From the NCBI GenBank assembly GCA_963847615.1, contig CAWKAN010000015.1, positions 1-64,000 on the forward strand: a stretch of 64,000 bases of DNA, given 5' to 3'. The stretch is from Palsa-883 sp963847615. Its GTDB lineage: Bacteria; Pseudomonadota; Alphaproteobacteria; Acetobacterales; Acetobacteraceae. Of the stretch, positions 6,747 to 16,507 are shown piece after piece. The translations under genes and the position numbers were made by a program. Under the pieces are notes generated by a model. That model did no database searches and was not told where the DNA came from. It saw nothing but the letters and a program-made list of their open reading frames with translations. Positions within the stretch are counted from its first letter, which is position 1; the number at the start of each line of letters is the position of its first letter.

Positions 6747-8042
6747 TCACGCGTGCTGGAACGGTGCCAGCACGCGGTTGGCGTTGGCCTGCGCTTCGTC
6801 CAGCGCCGCCTTGGGCGTCTTGCTGCCGGCCAGCGCCGCCTGCAACGCGCTGTTCAGCGGCAGCGTCACCTGCTGGTTCTGGTGGGTGGACAGTTCCGGC
6901 ACCGCATAGACGAGCTGGTCGCGCGCCACCGCCGCCTGCGGCAGTTCGGCGACGCGCTGTTTCATCCGCGCCGTCTCCCAGGCATCGGGCCGCGTCGCGA
7001 CATAGCCGGTGTCGATGCTCCACTGCGCGGCGCGGTCCGGCGCGGTGACCCATTGCACGAAGGTCAGCGCCGCCTCGCGCTCGGACTTCGTTGCGGTCTT
7101 GAAGATGTGGAAGTTCGCCCCGCCGGTCGGCGCGCCGCGCTGCTTGTCGCCCGGCAGCATGGCGACGCCAAACGGGAACTTCGCGTTGTTGGCAACGAAG
7201 GTCAGGTTGCCGGTGGTGGTCCACATCATCGCCACGCGCTCGGCGCAGAAATCGGGCGGCGTGGTGCCCCAGTTCACCACGCCCGGCGGCTGGATGCCCT
7301 GCTTGCCCAGCGACACCCAGTACTCCAGCGCCTCGACCGACCCCGGCGCGTTGAAGAAGACCTTGGTGCCGTCGCGGCTCATCAGCTCCTGGCCGGCCTC
7401 GTCGGCCAGGCCCTGGTACAGCCAGTAGGTGCCGCCGGTGGCGGGGATCTGCACGCCCCAGCGGCTGGTCGTGCCGCCGGCGCGCTGCACCAGCTTGCGG
7501 CCCATTTCCGTCTGTTCCGCCCAGGTTGCCGGCGGCTTCTCCGGATCCAGGCCGGCGTCCTTGAACGCGTTCTTGTTCCAGTACAGCACCGGGGTCGAAC
7601 GCTGGAACGGAATGCTCCAGGTGTGGCCCTGCACGTTGCCGTTGGCCAGGAAGGCGGGGAAGAAGCCCTGCATCCACTTCTTGTCCGCCGCGCTGGTGGC
7701 CAGCTCGTCGAACGGCACGATGGCGTCGAGGTCGATCAGCGTGAACACCTGGATCGCGCCCAGCATGGCCAGCGGCGGCGCGTGCCCGCCCTTGAACGCG
7801 GTGATCGCCTTGGCGATCGTGGCGTCATAGTCGCCGGCGTAGACCGGCTTGATGCGGATGTCGGGGTGCTCCGCCTCGAAGTCGCGGGCGTAGCCGTCGA
7901 TGATCTTGGTCACCGGGCCGGCGACCGCGATCGGGAAGAAGAACTGGATCTCGATCGGCGCATTGGCGGCGCGCACGACGGCGGGGGCGGCGAGCGCGGC
8001 GGCGGCGCCGGCCAGGGCGGCGCGTCTGGTGACCTGCGGCAT
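6747..8042 (-). CDS. Extracellular solute-binding protein, family 1 (UgpB-like)
   Basis: A 431-residue periplasmic protein starting at MPQVTRRAALAGAAAA, a signal peptide with a twin-Arg-like RR followed by an Ala-rich core and probable cleavage after VVRA. The mature part opens IEIQFFFPIAVAG and contains KAITAFKGGHAPPL, IPFQRSTPVLYWNK and FVQWVTAPDRAAQW, typical of CUT1 binding proteins for glycerol-phosphate or oligosaccharides. It delivers substrate to the two permeases downstream. The ATPase gene is upstream (32-bp gap). A start at 8117 would add an unlikely Pro/Thr-rich extension, so 8042 is preferred. Confidence 0.88.
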   Translation of the reverse strand: MPQVTRRAALAGAAAALAAPAVVRAANAPIEIQFFFPIAVAGPVTKIIDGYARDFEAEHPDIRIKPVYAGDYDATIAKAITAFKGGHAPPLAMLGAIQVFTLIDLDAIVPFDELATSAADKKWMQGFFPAFLANGNVQGHTWSIPFQRSTPVLYWNKNAFKDAGLDPEKPPATWAEQTEMGRKLVQRAGGTTSRWGVQIPATGGTYWLYQGLADEAGQELMSRDGTKVFFNAPGSVEALEYWVSLGKQGIQPPGVVNWGTTPPDFCAERVAMMWTTTGNLTFVANNAKFPFGVAMLPGDKQRGAPTGGANFHIFKTATKSEREAALTFVQWVTAPDRAAQWSIDTGYVATRPDAWETARMKQRVAELPQAAVARDQLVYAVPELSTHQNQQVTLPLNSALQAALAGSKTPKAALDEAQANANRVLAPFQHA

Positions 8043-8073
8043 GGTTGGTCGCTCCGTTGCGGTGGCGGTTGGA

Positions 8074-9309
8074 TCAGGCGAGGGCGGGAACCGGGGCGTG
8101 GCCTGGGACGTGGCCAAGCCGCGCGCCGGTGGCGGCGTCGAACAGGTGCAGCGCGTCGCGCGGGAAGCCGAGCCGCAGCAGCGCGCCGGCCGCCGCCGTG
8201 TGGCGGCCGGGCAGGCGCGCCTGCAGCCGATGCGCCGTGGTGGCGATGCGCCCGGTCAGCACCGTGTCGGCGCCGAGGTATTCGCTGTGCTCGACATGCA
8301 GCGTCAGCACCGGGTCGAAGCCGCCAGGAAGGGCGGGGGCCAAAATCTCCGGGCGCAGGCCGGCGACCAGCGCCGTGGCGGCGGCGGGCGCCAGCGCGGG
8401 CCCGTCGGTGCCGGCAACGACCATGCCGGCGCCGCGCGCCTCGAGCGGAAACAGGTTCATCGGCGGCGTGCCGATGAAGCCGGCGACGAACAGGCTGGCG
8501 GGGCGGTCGTAGACCTCGGCCGGCGGCGCGGCCTGCTCCAGCCGGCCGCTGCGCAGCACGATCACCTGGTCGGCCATGCTCATCGCCTCGGTCTGGTCGT
8601 GCGTGACGTAGACCATGGTGAGGCCGAGCCGGCGCTGGAGGGCGACGATCTCGCGCCGCATCTCGGCGCGCAGCTGGGCGTCGAGGTTCGACAGCGGCTC
8701 GTCCATCAGGCAGACCGGCGCCTCGGCGACGATGGCGCGGCCCAGCGCCACGCGCTGCTGCTGGCCGCCGGACACCTGCGACGGCTTGCGGTCCAGCAAC
8801 CCGCCGATGCCCAGCATCTCCACCGCGCGGTCCAGCCGCCGCGCCCGCTCCGCCGGCGCCACGCGCCGCGCCTTCAGGCCGAACAGAATGTTCTCGGCCA
8901 CCGACAGATGCGGGAACAGCGCGTAGGATTGGAACACCATGGCGACGCCGCGCGCGGCCGGCGGCAGATGCGTCACGTCGCGCCCGCCGATTTCCACCCG
9001 CCCCTCGCTCGCCGTCTCCAGTCCGGCGACGATGCGCAGGCAGGTGGTCTTGCCGCAGCCCGAGGGACCCAGCAGCACGGTGAAGCTGCCCGGCGCGATG
9101 TCCAGCGACACGCGATCGAGCGCGGTCGCCTGGCCCCATCGCTTGGCGACGCCGGCCAGCCGGACCGACGCGCCCGGCGACGCGCCCGCGGACCCGCCCA
9201 GGGGAGAGCCCAGGGGAGAACCCCGCGGCGAGCCCAGGGGAGAACCCTGGGACGCACCCACGGAACCTCCCACAGACGCAGGCGACTCGGCACGGTCGGC
9301 GCGCGGCAT
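8074..9309 (-). CDS. ABC transporter ATP-binding protein, MalK/UgpC type
   Basis: About 411 residues. The nucleotide-binding domain starts at SVRLAGVAKRWGQATALD and has Walker A GPSGCGKTT, the Q loop VFQSYALFPH, signature VSGGQQQRVALGRAI, Walker B CLMDEPLSNLDA and the H loop YVTHD. A C-terminal TOBE regulatory domain follows (LVAGLRPEILAP to the end), as in CUT1 ATPases. The N-terminus carries an unusual GSPLGSPRGSPLGSPLGG repeat encoded by a minisatellite, so the true start is unclear (9309 is preferred; 9360 is possible, and the conserved domain begins about 50 residues in). First gene of the importer operon. Confidence 0.88.
   Translation of the reverse strand: MPRADRAESPASVGGSVGASQGSPLGSPRGSPLGSPLGGSAGASPGASVRLAGVAKRWGQATALDRVSLDIAPGSFTVLLGPSGCGKTTCLRIVAGLETASEGRVEIGGRDVTHLPPAARGVAMVFQSYALFPHLSVAENILFGLKARRVAPAERARRLDRAVEMLGIGGLLDRKPSQVSGGQQQRVALGRAIVAEAPVCLMDEPLSNLDAQLRAEMRREIVALQRRLGLTMVYVTHDQTEAMSMADQVIVLRSGRLEQAAPPAEVYDRPASLFVAGFIGTPPMNLFPLEARGAGMVVAGTDGPALAPAAATALVAGLRPEILAPALPGGFDPVLTLHVEHSEYLGADTVLTGRIATTAHRLQARLPGRHTAAAGALLRLGFPRDALHLFDAATGARLGHVPGHAPVPALA
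9197..9251. repeat. Minisatellite in the ATPase gene N-terminus
   Basis: The block is built from repeats around GAGCCCAGGGGAGAACCC in plus-strand reading and encodes Gly-Ser-Pro-Leu/Arg units in the ABC ATPase. It lies upstream of the conserved domain, so variation in copy number would change only the tail or leader. Confidence 0.6.
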
Positions 9310-9512
9310 GCAGCGGTATCCCCCCGAACCCATCGTCACTCTACGCGTGCCGGGGGGCAACAGGCGAGGGGAAGCGCAGACTGCGAAGCGGGGGATCGTT
9401 GCGTGACATCGGCGGCTGTGTCTACTTGGCGGCCGAGGTCCACGGCGTGGCGTTTGCGTGAAACCTGGGCGGTCGGGACCAGCGGGACGAAGTCAGAGGG
9501 GACGCTTTCGAC

Positions 9513-10352
9513 GTGACGATCTTATCCGGCAAAGCGCGGCTGGCCGGCATCATGGGCTGGCCGGTGGAACACTCGCGCTCGCCGCGGCTGCACGGCTTCT
9601 GGCTGCAACGCCACGGCATCGACGGCGCCTATGTGCCGCTGCCGATCCGACCCGAGGTTTTCGCGCTGGCGGTGCGCGGCTTGGTGGCGGCGGGGTTCGC
9701 CGGCGCCAATGTCACCGCGCCGCACAAGCTGGCCGCGTTCGAGATCTGCGACACGGTCGAGGCGTCGGCGCGCCGCGCCGGCGCGGTGAACACGTTGGTG
9801 TTCCGGGACGGCAGGATCACCGGGCGGAACACCGACGGCATCGGTTTCATCGCCAACCTGCGCGCGCACGGCGTGAACCCCGCCGCCGGCCCGGCCCTGG
9901 TGCTGGGGGCCGGCGGCGCGGCCCGCGCCGTGGTGGCGGCGCTGCAGGACGAGGGCGTGTCGGTCACCGTCGCCAACCGCACCCGCGCCCGGGCGGACGC
10001 CCTGGCACGCGACCTGCCGGGCCTCGCGGTGGTCGATTGGCCGGCGCGATCGGCGGCGCTCGCCGACCATGCGCTGCTGGTCAACACCACCTCGCTGGGC
10101 ATGGCTGGGCACGCAACGCTGGAGATCGATCTCGCCCGCGCGGCGTCCGGATCGGCCGTGGCCGACATCGTCTACGTGCCGTTGGAGACGCCGTTGCTGG
10201 CCGCGGCACGCGCCCGCGGCCTGCGCCCGGTGGAGGGGCTGGGGATGCTGCTGCACCAGGCGGTACCGGGTTTCGCCGCCTGGTTCGGCGTGACGCCCGT
10301 GGTCGATGACGAACTGCGTCGTTTCGTGGCCGCCGACCTGCTCGGGCGATGA
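9513..10352 (+). CDS. aroE: Shikimate dehydrogenase (NADP+)
   Basis: A 279-residue enzyme that reduces 3-dehydroshikimate to shikimate in aromatic amino acid synthesis. The substrate half has GWPVEHSRSPRLHG, ANVTAPHK with the catalytic Lys, and GRNTDGIGF. The cofactor half has the dinucleotide motif LGAGGAARAV, then VANRTRARADAL, and near the end LGMLLHQAVPGFAAWFG. The start is GTG 9513. Its stop overlaps the ATG of coaE (ATGA), and coaE overlaps dnaQ, giving a tightly packed three-gene operon seen in many Rhodospirillales. Confidence 0.95.
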   Translation: MTILSGKARLAGIMGWPVEHSRSPRLHGFWLQRHGIDGAYVPLPIRPEVFALAVRGLVAAGFAGANVTAPHKLAAFEICDTVEASARRAGAVNTLVFRDGRITGRNTDGIGFIANLRAHGVNPAAGPALVLGAGGAARAVVAALQDEGVSVTVANRTRARADALARDLPGLAVVDWPARSAALADHALLVNTTSLGMAGHATLEIDLARAASGSAVADIVYVPLETPLLAAARARGLRPVEGLGMLLHQAVPGFAAWFGVTPVVDDELRRFVAADLLGR

Positions 10353-10936
10353 AGATCATCGGCCTGACCGGCGGGATCGGCATGGGCAAGTCGACCGCCG
10401 CGGCGGCGTTCCGCCGCGCCCGCATCCCGGTGTTCGACGCCGATGCCACGGTGCACAAGCTGCAAGCACCCGGCGGGCTGGCCTTGCCGGCGATCGCCGC
10501 GGCCTTCCCCGGCACGGTGCGCGACAACCGGCTGGACCGCGCCGCGCTGCGTGCCGCCGTGCTCGGCCGGCCCGAGGCGCTGGCGCGGCTGGAACGCATC
10601 GTCCACCCGCTGGTGCGCGCGGCGGAGCGGGCCTTCCTCGCCCGCGCGCGCCGGGCCGGCAGCCGGGCGGCGGTGCTCGACATCCCGCTGTGGTTCGAGA
10701 CCGGTGCCGGACGCCGCGCCGACCTGGTGGTGGTGGTCTCGGCGCCGCGCGACGTCCAGGTGCACCGGGTGCGGCTGCGCCGGCGGATGAGCGCGGCGGA
10801 TGTCGCGGCGGTGATCGCGCGGCAGATGCCGGATGCCGAAAAGCGCCGGCGCGCCGACGTGGTGGTGCGCACCGGGCTGTCGCGGCATCATGCGCAGCGC
10901 CGACTCCGGCGGCTGATCAGGGAACTGCTTGGGTGA
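10349..10936 (+). CDS. coaE: Dephospho-CoA kinase
   Basis: A 195-residue kinase for the last step of coenzyme A synthesis, phosphorylating the 3'-hydroxyl of dephospho-CoA. It opens MKIIGLTGGIGMGKST with the P-loop, then PVFDADATVHKL, and has the conserved VVVVSAPRDVQVHRVRLR and RQMPDAEKRRRADVVV. Its length is normal for the family. It overlaps aroE by four bases and its own TGA overlaps the GTG of dnaQ, so the three should be translated together. Confidence 0.95.
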   Translation: MKIIGLTGGIGMGKSTAAAAFRRARIPVFDADATVHKLQAPGGLALPAIAAAFPGTVRDNRLDRAALRAAVLGRPEALARLERIVHPLVRAAERAFLARARRAGSRAAVLDIPLWFETGAGRRADLVVVVSAPRDVQVHRVRLRRRMSAADVAAVIARQMPDAEKRRRADVVVRTGLSRHHAQRRLRRLIRELLG

Positions 10937-11610
10937 GCCGATCGATCCTGTTCGATACCGAGACCACCGGCCTGGACCCGGCACAGGGCGACCGGGTGAT
11001 CGAGGTCGCCGCGCTCGAGCTGATCAACGACCTGCCGACCGGCAGGCACTTCCACCGGCTGATCGACCCCGAGCGCGACGTGCCGGAGGAGGCGACCCGC
11101 ATCCACGGGTTCAGCCGCGCCGACCTGGTGGGCCAGCCGCGCTTTGCCGAGATTGCCGAGGAGCTGGTCGCATTCCTGGGCGACGGGATGCTGATCGCGC
11201 ACAACGCGCCGTTCGACTTCGGCTTCCTCAACGCCGAGTTCGCACGGCTCGGCCTGGCCCCGCTGGACCCGGCGCGCATGATCGACTCACTGGCGATGGC
11301 ACGGACCCGCTTCCCGGGCATGCCGAACAGCCTGGACGCGCTGTGCCGGCGCTTCGAGATCGATCTGTCGGCGCGCACCGCGCACAACGCGCTGCTCGAT
11401 TGCCGGCTGCTGGCCGAGGTCTATGTCGAGCTGACCGGCGGGCGGCAGCGCGGCCTGTCGCTGACGCTGGAGCAGGGCGGCCAGCCGTCAGCGGTCTACA
11501 CCCATGCCGGGCCGCGAACCGCGCGCCCGATCGTGCCGAGCGCGACGGAACTGGCCGCGCATCGCGCCTTCGCGGCGCGCCTGAAGGACCCGCTCTGGCC
11601 GCTGTCCTGA
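10933..11610 (+). CDS. dnaQ: DNA polymerase III epsilon subunit, 3'-5' proofreading exonuclease
   Basis: A 225-residue DEDDh exonuclease that proofreads for the replicative polymerase. ExoI is FDTETTGLDPAQGDRVIEV, ExoII is AHNAPFDFGFLNAEF, and ExoIII is AHNALLDCRLLAEVY with the catalytic His and Asp. The C-terminal 40 residues after the nuclease domain would hold the contact to the polymerase subunit. The GTG start overlaps the coaE stop by four bases. The next gene is on the other strand and converges. Confidence 0.94.
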   Translation: MSRSILFDTETTGLDPAQGDRVIEVAALELINDLPTGRHFHRLIDPERDVPEEATRIHGFSRADLVGQPRFAEIAEELVAFLGDGMLIAHNAPFDFGFLNAEFARLGLAPLDPARMIDSLAMARTRFPGMPNSLDALCRRFEIDLSARTAHNALLDCRLLAEVYVELTGGRQRGLSLTLEQGGQPSAVYTHAGPRTARPIVPSATELAAHRAFAARLKDPLWPLS

Positions 11611-11656
11611 GCGGCGGTCGGGTCGCATGGCCGCCGTCGCCGGCTCGCCCGGCCGG

Positions 11657-12614
11657 TCAGGAAGCCTGCGGCCAGCCGGTCGCCGCGGCGCCGCCGTCGG
11701 GCGGATAGGCTGCGAAGGGGCCGCGCCACGGCGCGGGCAGCAGCGGCAGCGCGTGCGCGGCGGCGAGCAGCAGCAGGCGGCGGGCGCTCGGCTGGGCGCG
11801 GACCGAACGGCGCAACCAGGCGCGCCCGGCGCGCGGGGTGCCGCCGCGGATCAGTTCGCGGCCGATGATCCACTGGCTCTCGGCCTCGGCGCGCCGGCGC
11901 AGCATGGCCAGGCGCGCCGGACCCAGCCGGGCGCGCAGCGCCGGATTGGCGAAGATCGTTTGCAGGCAGGCCCGAAACGCGAGCGGGATCGGTGCCCAAC
12001 CGGTGGCAGGCGCCGTCGGGGCGTAGCCGCACCTGCAGCAGCGGGGCGCGCCCCGCCGCCAGCGTGAATGGCCCGACCAGGGCAACGCGGATCAGGTACT
12101 CCCAGTCCTCGCCATAGGCGAGGCCGGGGCGATGCGGGCCGGCGGCGATCGTCGCGGCGCGGCGGATCAGCAGATGCCCGCCGTTGGCAAAGCGGTTGCG
12201 CCACAGCAGGGGCTCCAGCAGGTCGCCGGCCGGCGGCCGCAGCACCCGCCCGGCGATCGCGCAGGGGCCGGCGGCGGCGACCGCGGCAGGCGCGGCGCGC
12301 AAGGCGGCGACCAGGCGGGCCAGCGCGTCGGGCGCCAGGCAATCGTCGGCATCCAGCCACAGCACCGCCTCGGCGTCCGGATCGAGCGCCGCCAGGCCGC
12401 GGTTGCGCGCGACCGAGACGCCGGCGTTGGCCTGGCGCAGCAGCGCCAGCCGAGCGTCGCGGAACCCCGCCGTCACCGCGGCCGTGGCATCGGTCGAGCC
12501 ATCGTCGACCACCACCATGCGCCAGTCCGCGTGGGTCTGGGCGAGCACCGAGCGGATGGTCGCGCCGATCCAGGGGGCCATGTTCCAGGCCGGGGTCACG
12601 ATGCCGACGCGCAT
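11657..12614 (-). CDS. Family 2 glycosyltransferase, one-base frameshift
   Basis: A 318-residue GT-A enzyme if one extra C near 11984 is removed. It starts MRVGIVTPAWNMAPWIG and carries VVVDDGSTDATAAV, the nucleotide-sugar binding strand, then LWLDADDCLAPDAL, the metal-binding DxD. YGEDWEYLIRVAL follows, where the ED would be the catalytic base region. After the frame change the sequence continues LAFRACLQTIFANPALRARL with a helical tail. Acceptor and sugar are unknown; isolated GT2 genes like this usually act on surface polysaccharide. It is transcribed toward dnaQ and has no operon partner. Confidence 0.8.
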
Positions 12615-12731
12615 CCAGGTCGCTCCCAGCGGTCGGCTGGACCTAGCGCAGGCGGATGAAGGCTTGGTTACCGGGCGGCGCTCCGGCACAGCGCGGCAGC
12701 GGCGGCCGTGGGCGGTATCGGCCCGGACACC

Positions 12732-13538
12732 CTACCCCGCCAGCTCGCGCGACCGCCTGGTCGCCGCCGCGATCGCCTGGTGCATCGCCTGCGGCCAGGC
12801 GTCCTGCGCCATCAGGACCTGCAACGCGCGCTCGGTGGTGCCGCCCGGGCTGGTGACCGCCTGGCGCAAGGCGGCCGCGTCCTCGGCACTGGCCGCCAGC
12901 AGCGCGCCGGACCCCGACACCGTCTGGCGCGCCAGCTGGCGGGCGAGGTCGGCCGGGATGCCCTGCGCGATCGCCGCCTGCTCCATCAGTTCGGCCAGCA
13001 GGAAGACATAGGCGGGGCCGCTGCCGGAGACCGCGGTGACCGGATCGAGCAGGCCTTCGTCGTCCACCCAGGCAACCGTGCCGATCGCCTCCAGCAGCGT
13101 GTGGCACAGCGCGCGCTGCGCGGCGGTGACGCCGGCGCCGGGGCAGGCCACGGTGATGCCCTGGCGCACCGCGGCCGGGGTGTTCGGCATGGCGCGGACG
13201 ATCGGCGCGGTGGCGCCGAGCAGCGCGCGGATGCCGCCGATGGTGCGCCCGGCCATGATCGACAGGAACACCGCGCCGCCGGCGAAGCGGGCGTGCGGCG
13301 GCAGCGCCTCGGCGGCGCTCTGCGGCTTGACCGCGAGGACCACGGCGGCGGGGGCGAAGCCGGCCGGGATCGCGGCGGCCTCGGCGACCACCGTCAGGTC
13401 GGGGCCGGCCAGGGCGGCGGCGGCGGGCGCGGGATCGACCGCCACCGACGGCGCCAGGCCGCGTTCGCGCCAGCCGGACAGCATCGCACTGCCCATGCGG
13501 CCGCAGCCGACCAGCAGGATCGGCGGAATTGTGCTCAT
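12732..13538 (-). CDS. proC: Pyrroline-5-carboxylate reductase
   Basis: A 268-residue enzyme that reduces 1-pyrroline-5-carboxylate to proline with NAD(P)H. The Rossmann motif is LLVGCGRMGSAML; AVKPQ and MPNTPAAVRQGIT follow; the C-terminal dimer domain has AVSGSGPAYVFLLAELM and TSPGGTTERALQVL. Length and motif order match the family. The start is ATG 13538. Upstream in-frame sequence lacks conserved residues and is not used. Confidence 0.95.
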   Translation of the reverse strand: MSTIPPILLVGCGRMGSAMLSGWRERGLAPSVAVDPAPAAAALAGPDLTVVAEAAAIPAGFAPAAVVLAVKPQSAAEALPPHARFAGGAVFLSIMAGRTIGGIRALLGATAPIVRAMPNTPAAVRQGITVACPGAGVTAAQRALCHTLLEAIGTVAWVDDEGLLDPVTAVSGSGPAYVFLLAELMEQAAIAQGIPADLARQLARQTVSGSGALLAASAEDAAALRQAVTSPGGTTERALQVLMAQDAWPQAMHQAIAAATRRSRELAG

Positions 13539-14055
13539 GGCCTCCCTCGCATCCGGTTCATCTGTTGGGCGGACAGTGCCACGTTCGGGGCGGCTGGGGC
13601 AGACCCCGGGCGCGATCCCGGTCCGATTTGTAACGGCGGTCCGCATGAAGTGGCCGCGGCGGATGCTGCGACTGCGGGCAACGGTGCGGCGGTGTGGCGC
13701 AAACCGCAGCATGGCACTTCGATTTGGCTGCTTCCCAGGGTCATGGTCGTTCTGCGGGCGCCCGGGTCTGGTGTATCCAAAGTCGCATCCGGCGAGGGGA
13801 CACATTCTACAGCGCGTCGCGCCCGCCCCGCTTTCGATGCTGCCGCTGCGCCTGTGGCGTTGTCGGACGTCCTCGGCTCTGAACCTGATAGCGGAACGAA
13901 CGCGCGGCTGGCCACAGATCCACCGGCGTGTCACGTATCGGTGGTGGGGCTGTTTGAGCGTTGCCTGCCGACCCCAGCCGGAAGTGCGCCGACACGCGCG
14001 CCAGCGGCAGCGCCGCCGAGGTCGCCGCAGCCCAGGCCAGCGGACGGCGATCAGC
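13539..14055. other. 517-bp gap between proC and the TPR regulator
   Basis: No gene supported. Composition is somewhat less G/C-biased than the genes on either side and open frames here are short and uncharacteristic. It should hold the proC promoter and the 3' end of the regulator transcript. Confidence 0.5.
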
Positions 14056-15594
14056 CTACCCGCCGACCGCCAGGCGCACTCCCGACAGCAGCAGCTCGCG
14101 ATGCGCGGCGTTGCGGAAATGGCCGACCTCCGGCATCACGGCGGCGGTGATCGCGCGCAGCCGCGCGACGATGTCGCGTGCCGCGTCGAGCCGGCCGGTA
14201 TGGGCGTGGCAGGCGGCGAGAAATCGATACGGGGCCGGAAAGCCCGGATCGTCCTGGATCGCCAGAAGCAGTTTCGGCACCGCCTGATCGAACCGCCGGG
14301 CAAACAGATGCGCCAGGCCGATGACGTTGGCCGAGGTGCCGATGCGGGCGCGCGGACTGAGGCGCAGCGCGGCATCGAGATGCTCCAGCGCGACGTCGGG
14401 CTGGCCCGCCCACACCCGGAGCAGGCCGCCGATGTGCCAGCCGCGCGCGAAGTTCGGGTTGAGCGCCAGGGCGCGGTCGACCAGCGCCATCATGGCGCCG
14501 ATATCCTCGCCGAAATAGGCCAGCGCGAGGGCGGCATTCGCCAGCACGGCGGGATCGTCGCCTGCTCCCTCCAGGGCGCGCCTGGCGAAATCGGCGCCCT
14601 TCGCACGCTCGGCCGCCGGATCCTCGCTGCGGCTGTCCAGCAGCAGCCGAAAGCAGCAGATCGCCGCCCAGGCGAGCGCGGGTCGGTAGTGTGGATCGCG
14701 CGCGATCGCCTGCTCCATCAGGCGCAGCGCGGCGGGGATTTGTCGTGCCGAGGACAGGAACATCGCATAGGCGCGCAGATACAGGTCGTAGGCGGTGAGG
14801 TCGGCGGTCGGCCGGTTGGCCGAACGCGCGGTTTCGGCCGCCTGCAAGGCCGGCTCGATGACCCCCGCGACGCTCGATGCCACCTGGTCCTGCAGCTCGA
14901 ACACGTCTTCCAGCAGACCATCGAAGCGATCGGCCCAGAGATGCGCCCCGCTGGCCGCGTCGATCAACTGCCCGGTGATGCGGACCCGATTGCCGAGCTT
15001 GCGCACCGAGCCTTCCAGCACGTAGCGGACGCCGAGCTCGCGCCCGACCCGCGTCACGTCGATCGCCTGCCCCTTGTAGCTGAACGTCGAGTGACGGGCG
15101 ATGACGAACAGCCAGCTGATGCGCGACAGCGCAGTGATGATCTCCTCGACCATGCCGTCGACGAAATATTCCTGCCCGGGATCGCCGCTCATGTTCTCGA
15201 ATGGCAGCACCGCGATCGAGGGAATGCCGGCGGACGTCGGCGCTGCGCCGGAGGCATCGCCGGCGGCGGTCGTCGCCTGGTCGGGCAACTCGGTGACCTC
15301 GGCCACGAAGCGGACGCCCTTGCGGGTGAAGGTGCGGATCAGCCGCTGTGCCGCGCCGTCGTCGCCGACCGCCCGGCGCGCCGCGTTGATCCGCGTGGTC
15401 AGCGCCAACTCCGAGACGATCCGCCCGTTCCATACCGCCTGCAGCAGTTCGTCCTTGCCGACCACGCGGTCGCGGTGTTGGACCAGGAAGGCCAGCAAAT
15501 CGAACACTTTGGGTTCGACATCGACCGGCGCGGCGCCGCGGCGCAATTCGCGGCGCCGGATGTCGAGCCGGTGGTCGCCAAACAGCAGAACCAT
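14056..15594 (-). CDS. Winged-helix transcriptional regulator with TolB-like and TPR domains
   Basis: About 512 residues, soluble. Residues 1-100 are an OmpR/CadC-type winged helix (FGDHRLDIRRRELRRG, DLLAFLVQHRDRVVGKDELL, RLIRTFTRKGVRFV). Residues about 120-270 are a TolB/FlgO-like domain (SIAVLPFENMSGDPGQEYFVDGM, ELGVRYVLEGSVRK). From about 290 a series of TPR helices follows (DPHYRPALAWAAICC, ALALNPNFARGWHIGGLL, ALRLSPRARIG). Proteins with this order are common in Proteobacteria and are annotated as adenylate-cyclase-like or TPR regulators; targets are unknown. An alternative start at 15633 adds 13 residues. No partner gene is adjacent. Confidence 0.85.
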   Translation of the reverse strand: MVLLFGDHRLDIRRRELRRGAAPVDVEPKVFDLLAFLVQHRDRVVGKDELLQAVWNGRIVSELALTTRINAARRAVGDDGAAQRLIRTFTRKGVRFVAEVTELPDQATTAAGDASGAAPTSAGIPSIAVLPFENMSGDPGQEYFVDGMVEEIITALSRISWLFVIARHSTFSYKGQAIDVTRVGRELGVRYVLEGSVRKLGNRVRITGQLIDAASGAHLWADRFDGLLEDVFELQDQVASSVAGVIEPALQAAETARSANRPTADLTAYDLYLRAYAMFLSSARQIPAALRLMEQAIARDPHYRPALAWAAICCFRLLLDSRSEDPAAERAKGADFARRALEGAGDDPAVLANAALALAYFGEDIGAMMALVDRALALNPNFARGWHIGGLLRVWAGQPDVALEHLDAALRLSPRARIGTSANVIGLAHLFARRFDQAVPKLLLAIQDDPGFPAPYRFLAACHAHTGRLDAARDIVARLRAITAAVMPEVGHFRNAAHRELLLSGVRLAVGG

Positions 15595-16027
15595 TGCCGT
15601 CCCCCGCAAGCCTCCTTCCTTGCTTTGCTGCAAGTTACCAGGGGCAAATCACAAGGTTACCGTAAGGAAGAAGTAAGCCGGCCGTAAAGCATTTTACCCG
15701 CGCTCGCGGCACCGTCGCCCGGCCAACCTTCCAGGGGGCTCAGGTGCCAAGGCAGGCGCGCGGGATCGGCCGGATCGTCATGTGGACCAGCGGTCATTTC
15801 CCTCCGCTCTGCCCAAGCGATCGGCGCGGGCCGGCAACCGCGGCCGAACGCGACGGCGCGGTGCGCGGCCAGGCCCGAACCCGGTCGGATCCGGCGCGCG
15901 CGCACCGTATGCGGCCGCGATCTCCGCGCCGCCTTGCAGGGCCGTTCGGTGCGGCGGTTGGCAGCAAGCGTCACGCACCAACGCCATGCCGATGCAACGT
16001 ATCCAGGTGAAACAGCAGGAGGGCGTC
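15595..16027. other. Intergenic region, divergent promoters
   Basis: About 430 bases between divergently transcribed genes (the TPR regulator on minus, the Cache protein on plus). No gene is supported. The right end provides the strong ribosome site AGGAGG before ATG 16028. The region around 15640-15690 is the least G/C-rich part and the likeliest promoter area. Confidence 0.45.
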
Positions 16028-16507
16028 ATGTTGAAGAAAGTCCTGGCTTTGGCCGCACTCGTCACGATGGCGATGGCCAATCCCGCCAGTTCGCAGCAAT
16101 CCCCACCAACGTCCGAGCAGGCCACGCAGATCGAGGCGATGGTCAACAAAGCCGCGGCGCTGGTCAACAAGCAGGGCAAGGCGGCTTTCGCCGCGTTCCG
16201 CAAGCCCGACAGCGAATGGCGGTCCGGCACGACATACCTGTTCGCCTACGACATGAAACTGAACGTGTTGCTCAACGCTGCCTTCCCGCAGCGGGAGGGA
16301 AAAAACATGCACGGCCAGACCGATGCCAACGGCAAGCTGATGCATGATGAGTTTGTCAAAGTGGTTCAGTCCAAGGGATCGGGCTGGGTCAACTACATGT
16401 TCCCGAAACCCGGGCAAACCCAATCGTCACGCAAATGGAGCTACGTGACCGCGGTGACGATCGACGGAACGCCGGGGCTGATCGGCGCGGGTTTCTATCC
16501 CGAATAG
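16028..16507 (+). CDS. Secreted single-Cache-domain protein
   Basis: A 159-residue protein with a signal peptide (MLKKVLALAALVTMAMANPASSQ). The mature part is a small Cache_2-type sensor domain: AAALVNKQGKAAFAAFRKP, TTYLFAYDMKLNVLLNAAFP, GKNMHGQTDANGKLM, then WVNYMFPKPGQ and SYVTAVTIDGTPGLIGAGFY. Stand-alone periplasmic Cache proteins bind small ligands and sometimes hand them to receptors. A NIT-domain chemoreceptor is encoded 2.4 kb away, but no direct link is shown. The start is fixed by AGGAGG five bases upstream of the ATG. Confidence 0.85.
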   Translation: MLKKVLALAALVTMAMANPASSQQSPPTSEQATQIEAMVNKAAALVNKQGKAAFAAFRKPDSEWRSGTTYLFAYDMKLNVLLNAAFPQREGKNMHGQTDANGKLMHDEFVKVVQSKGSGWVNYMFPKPGQTQSSRKWSYVTAVTIDGTPGLIGAGFYPE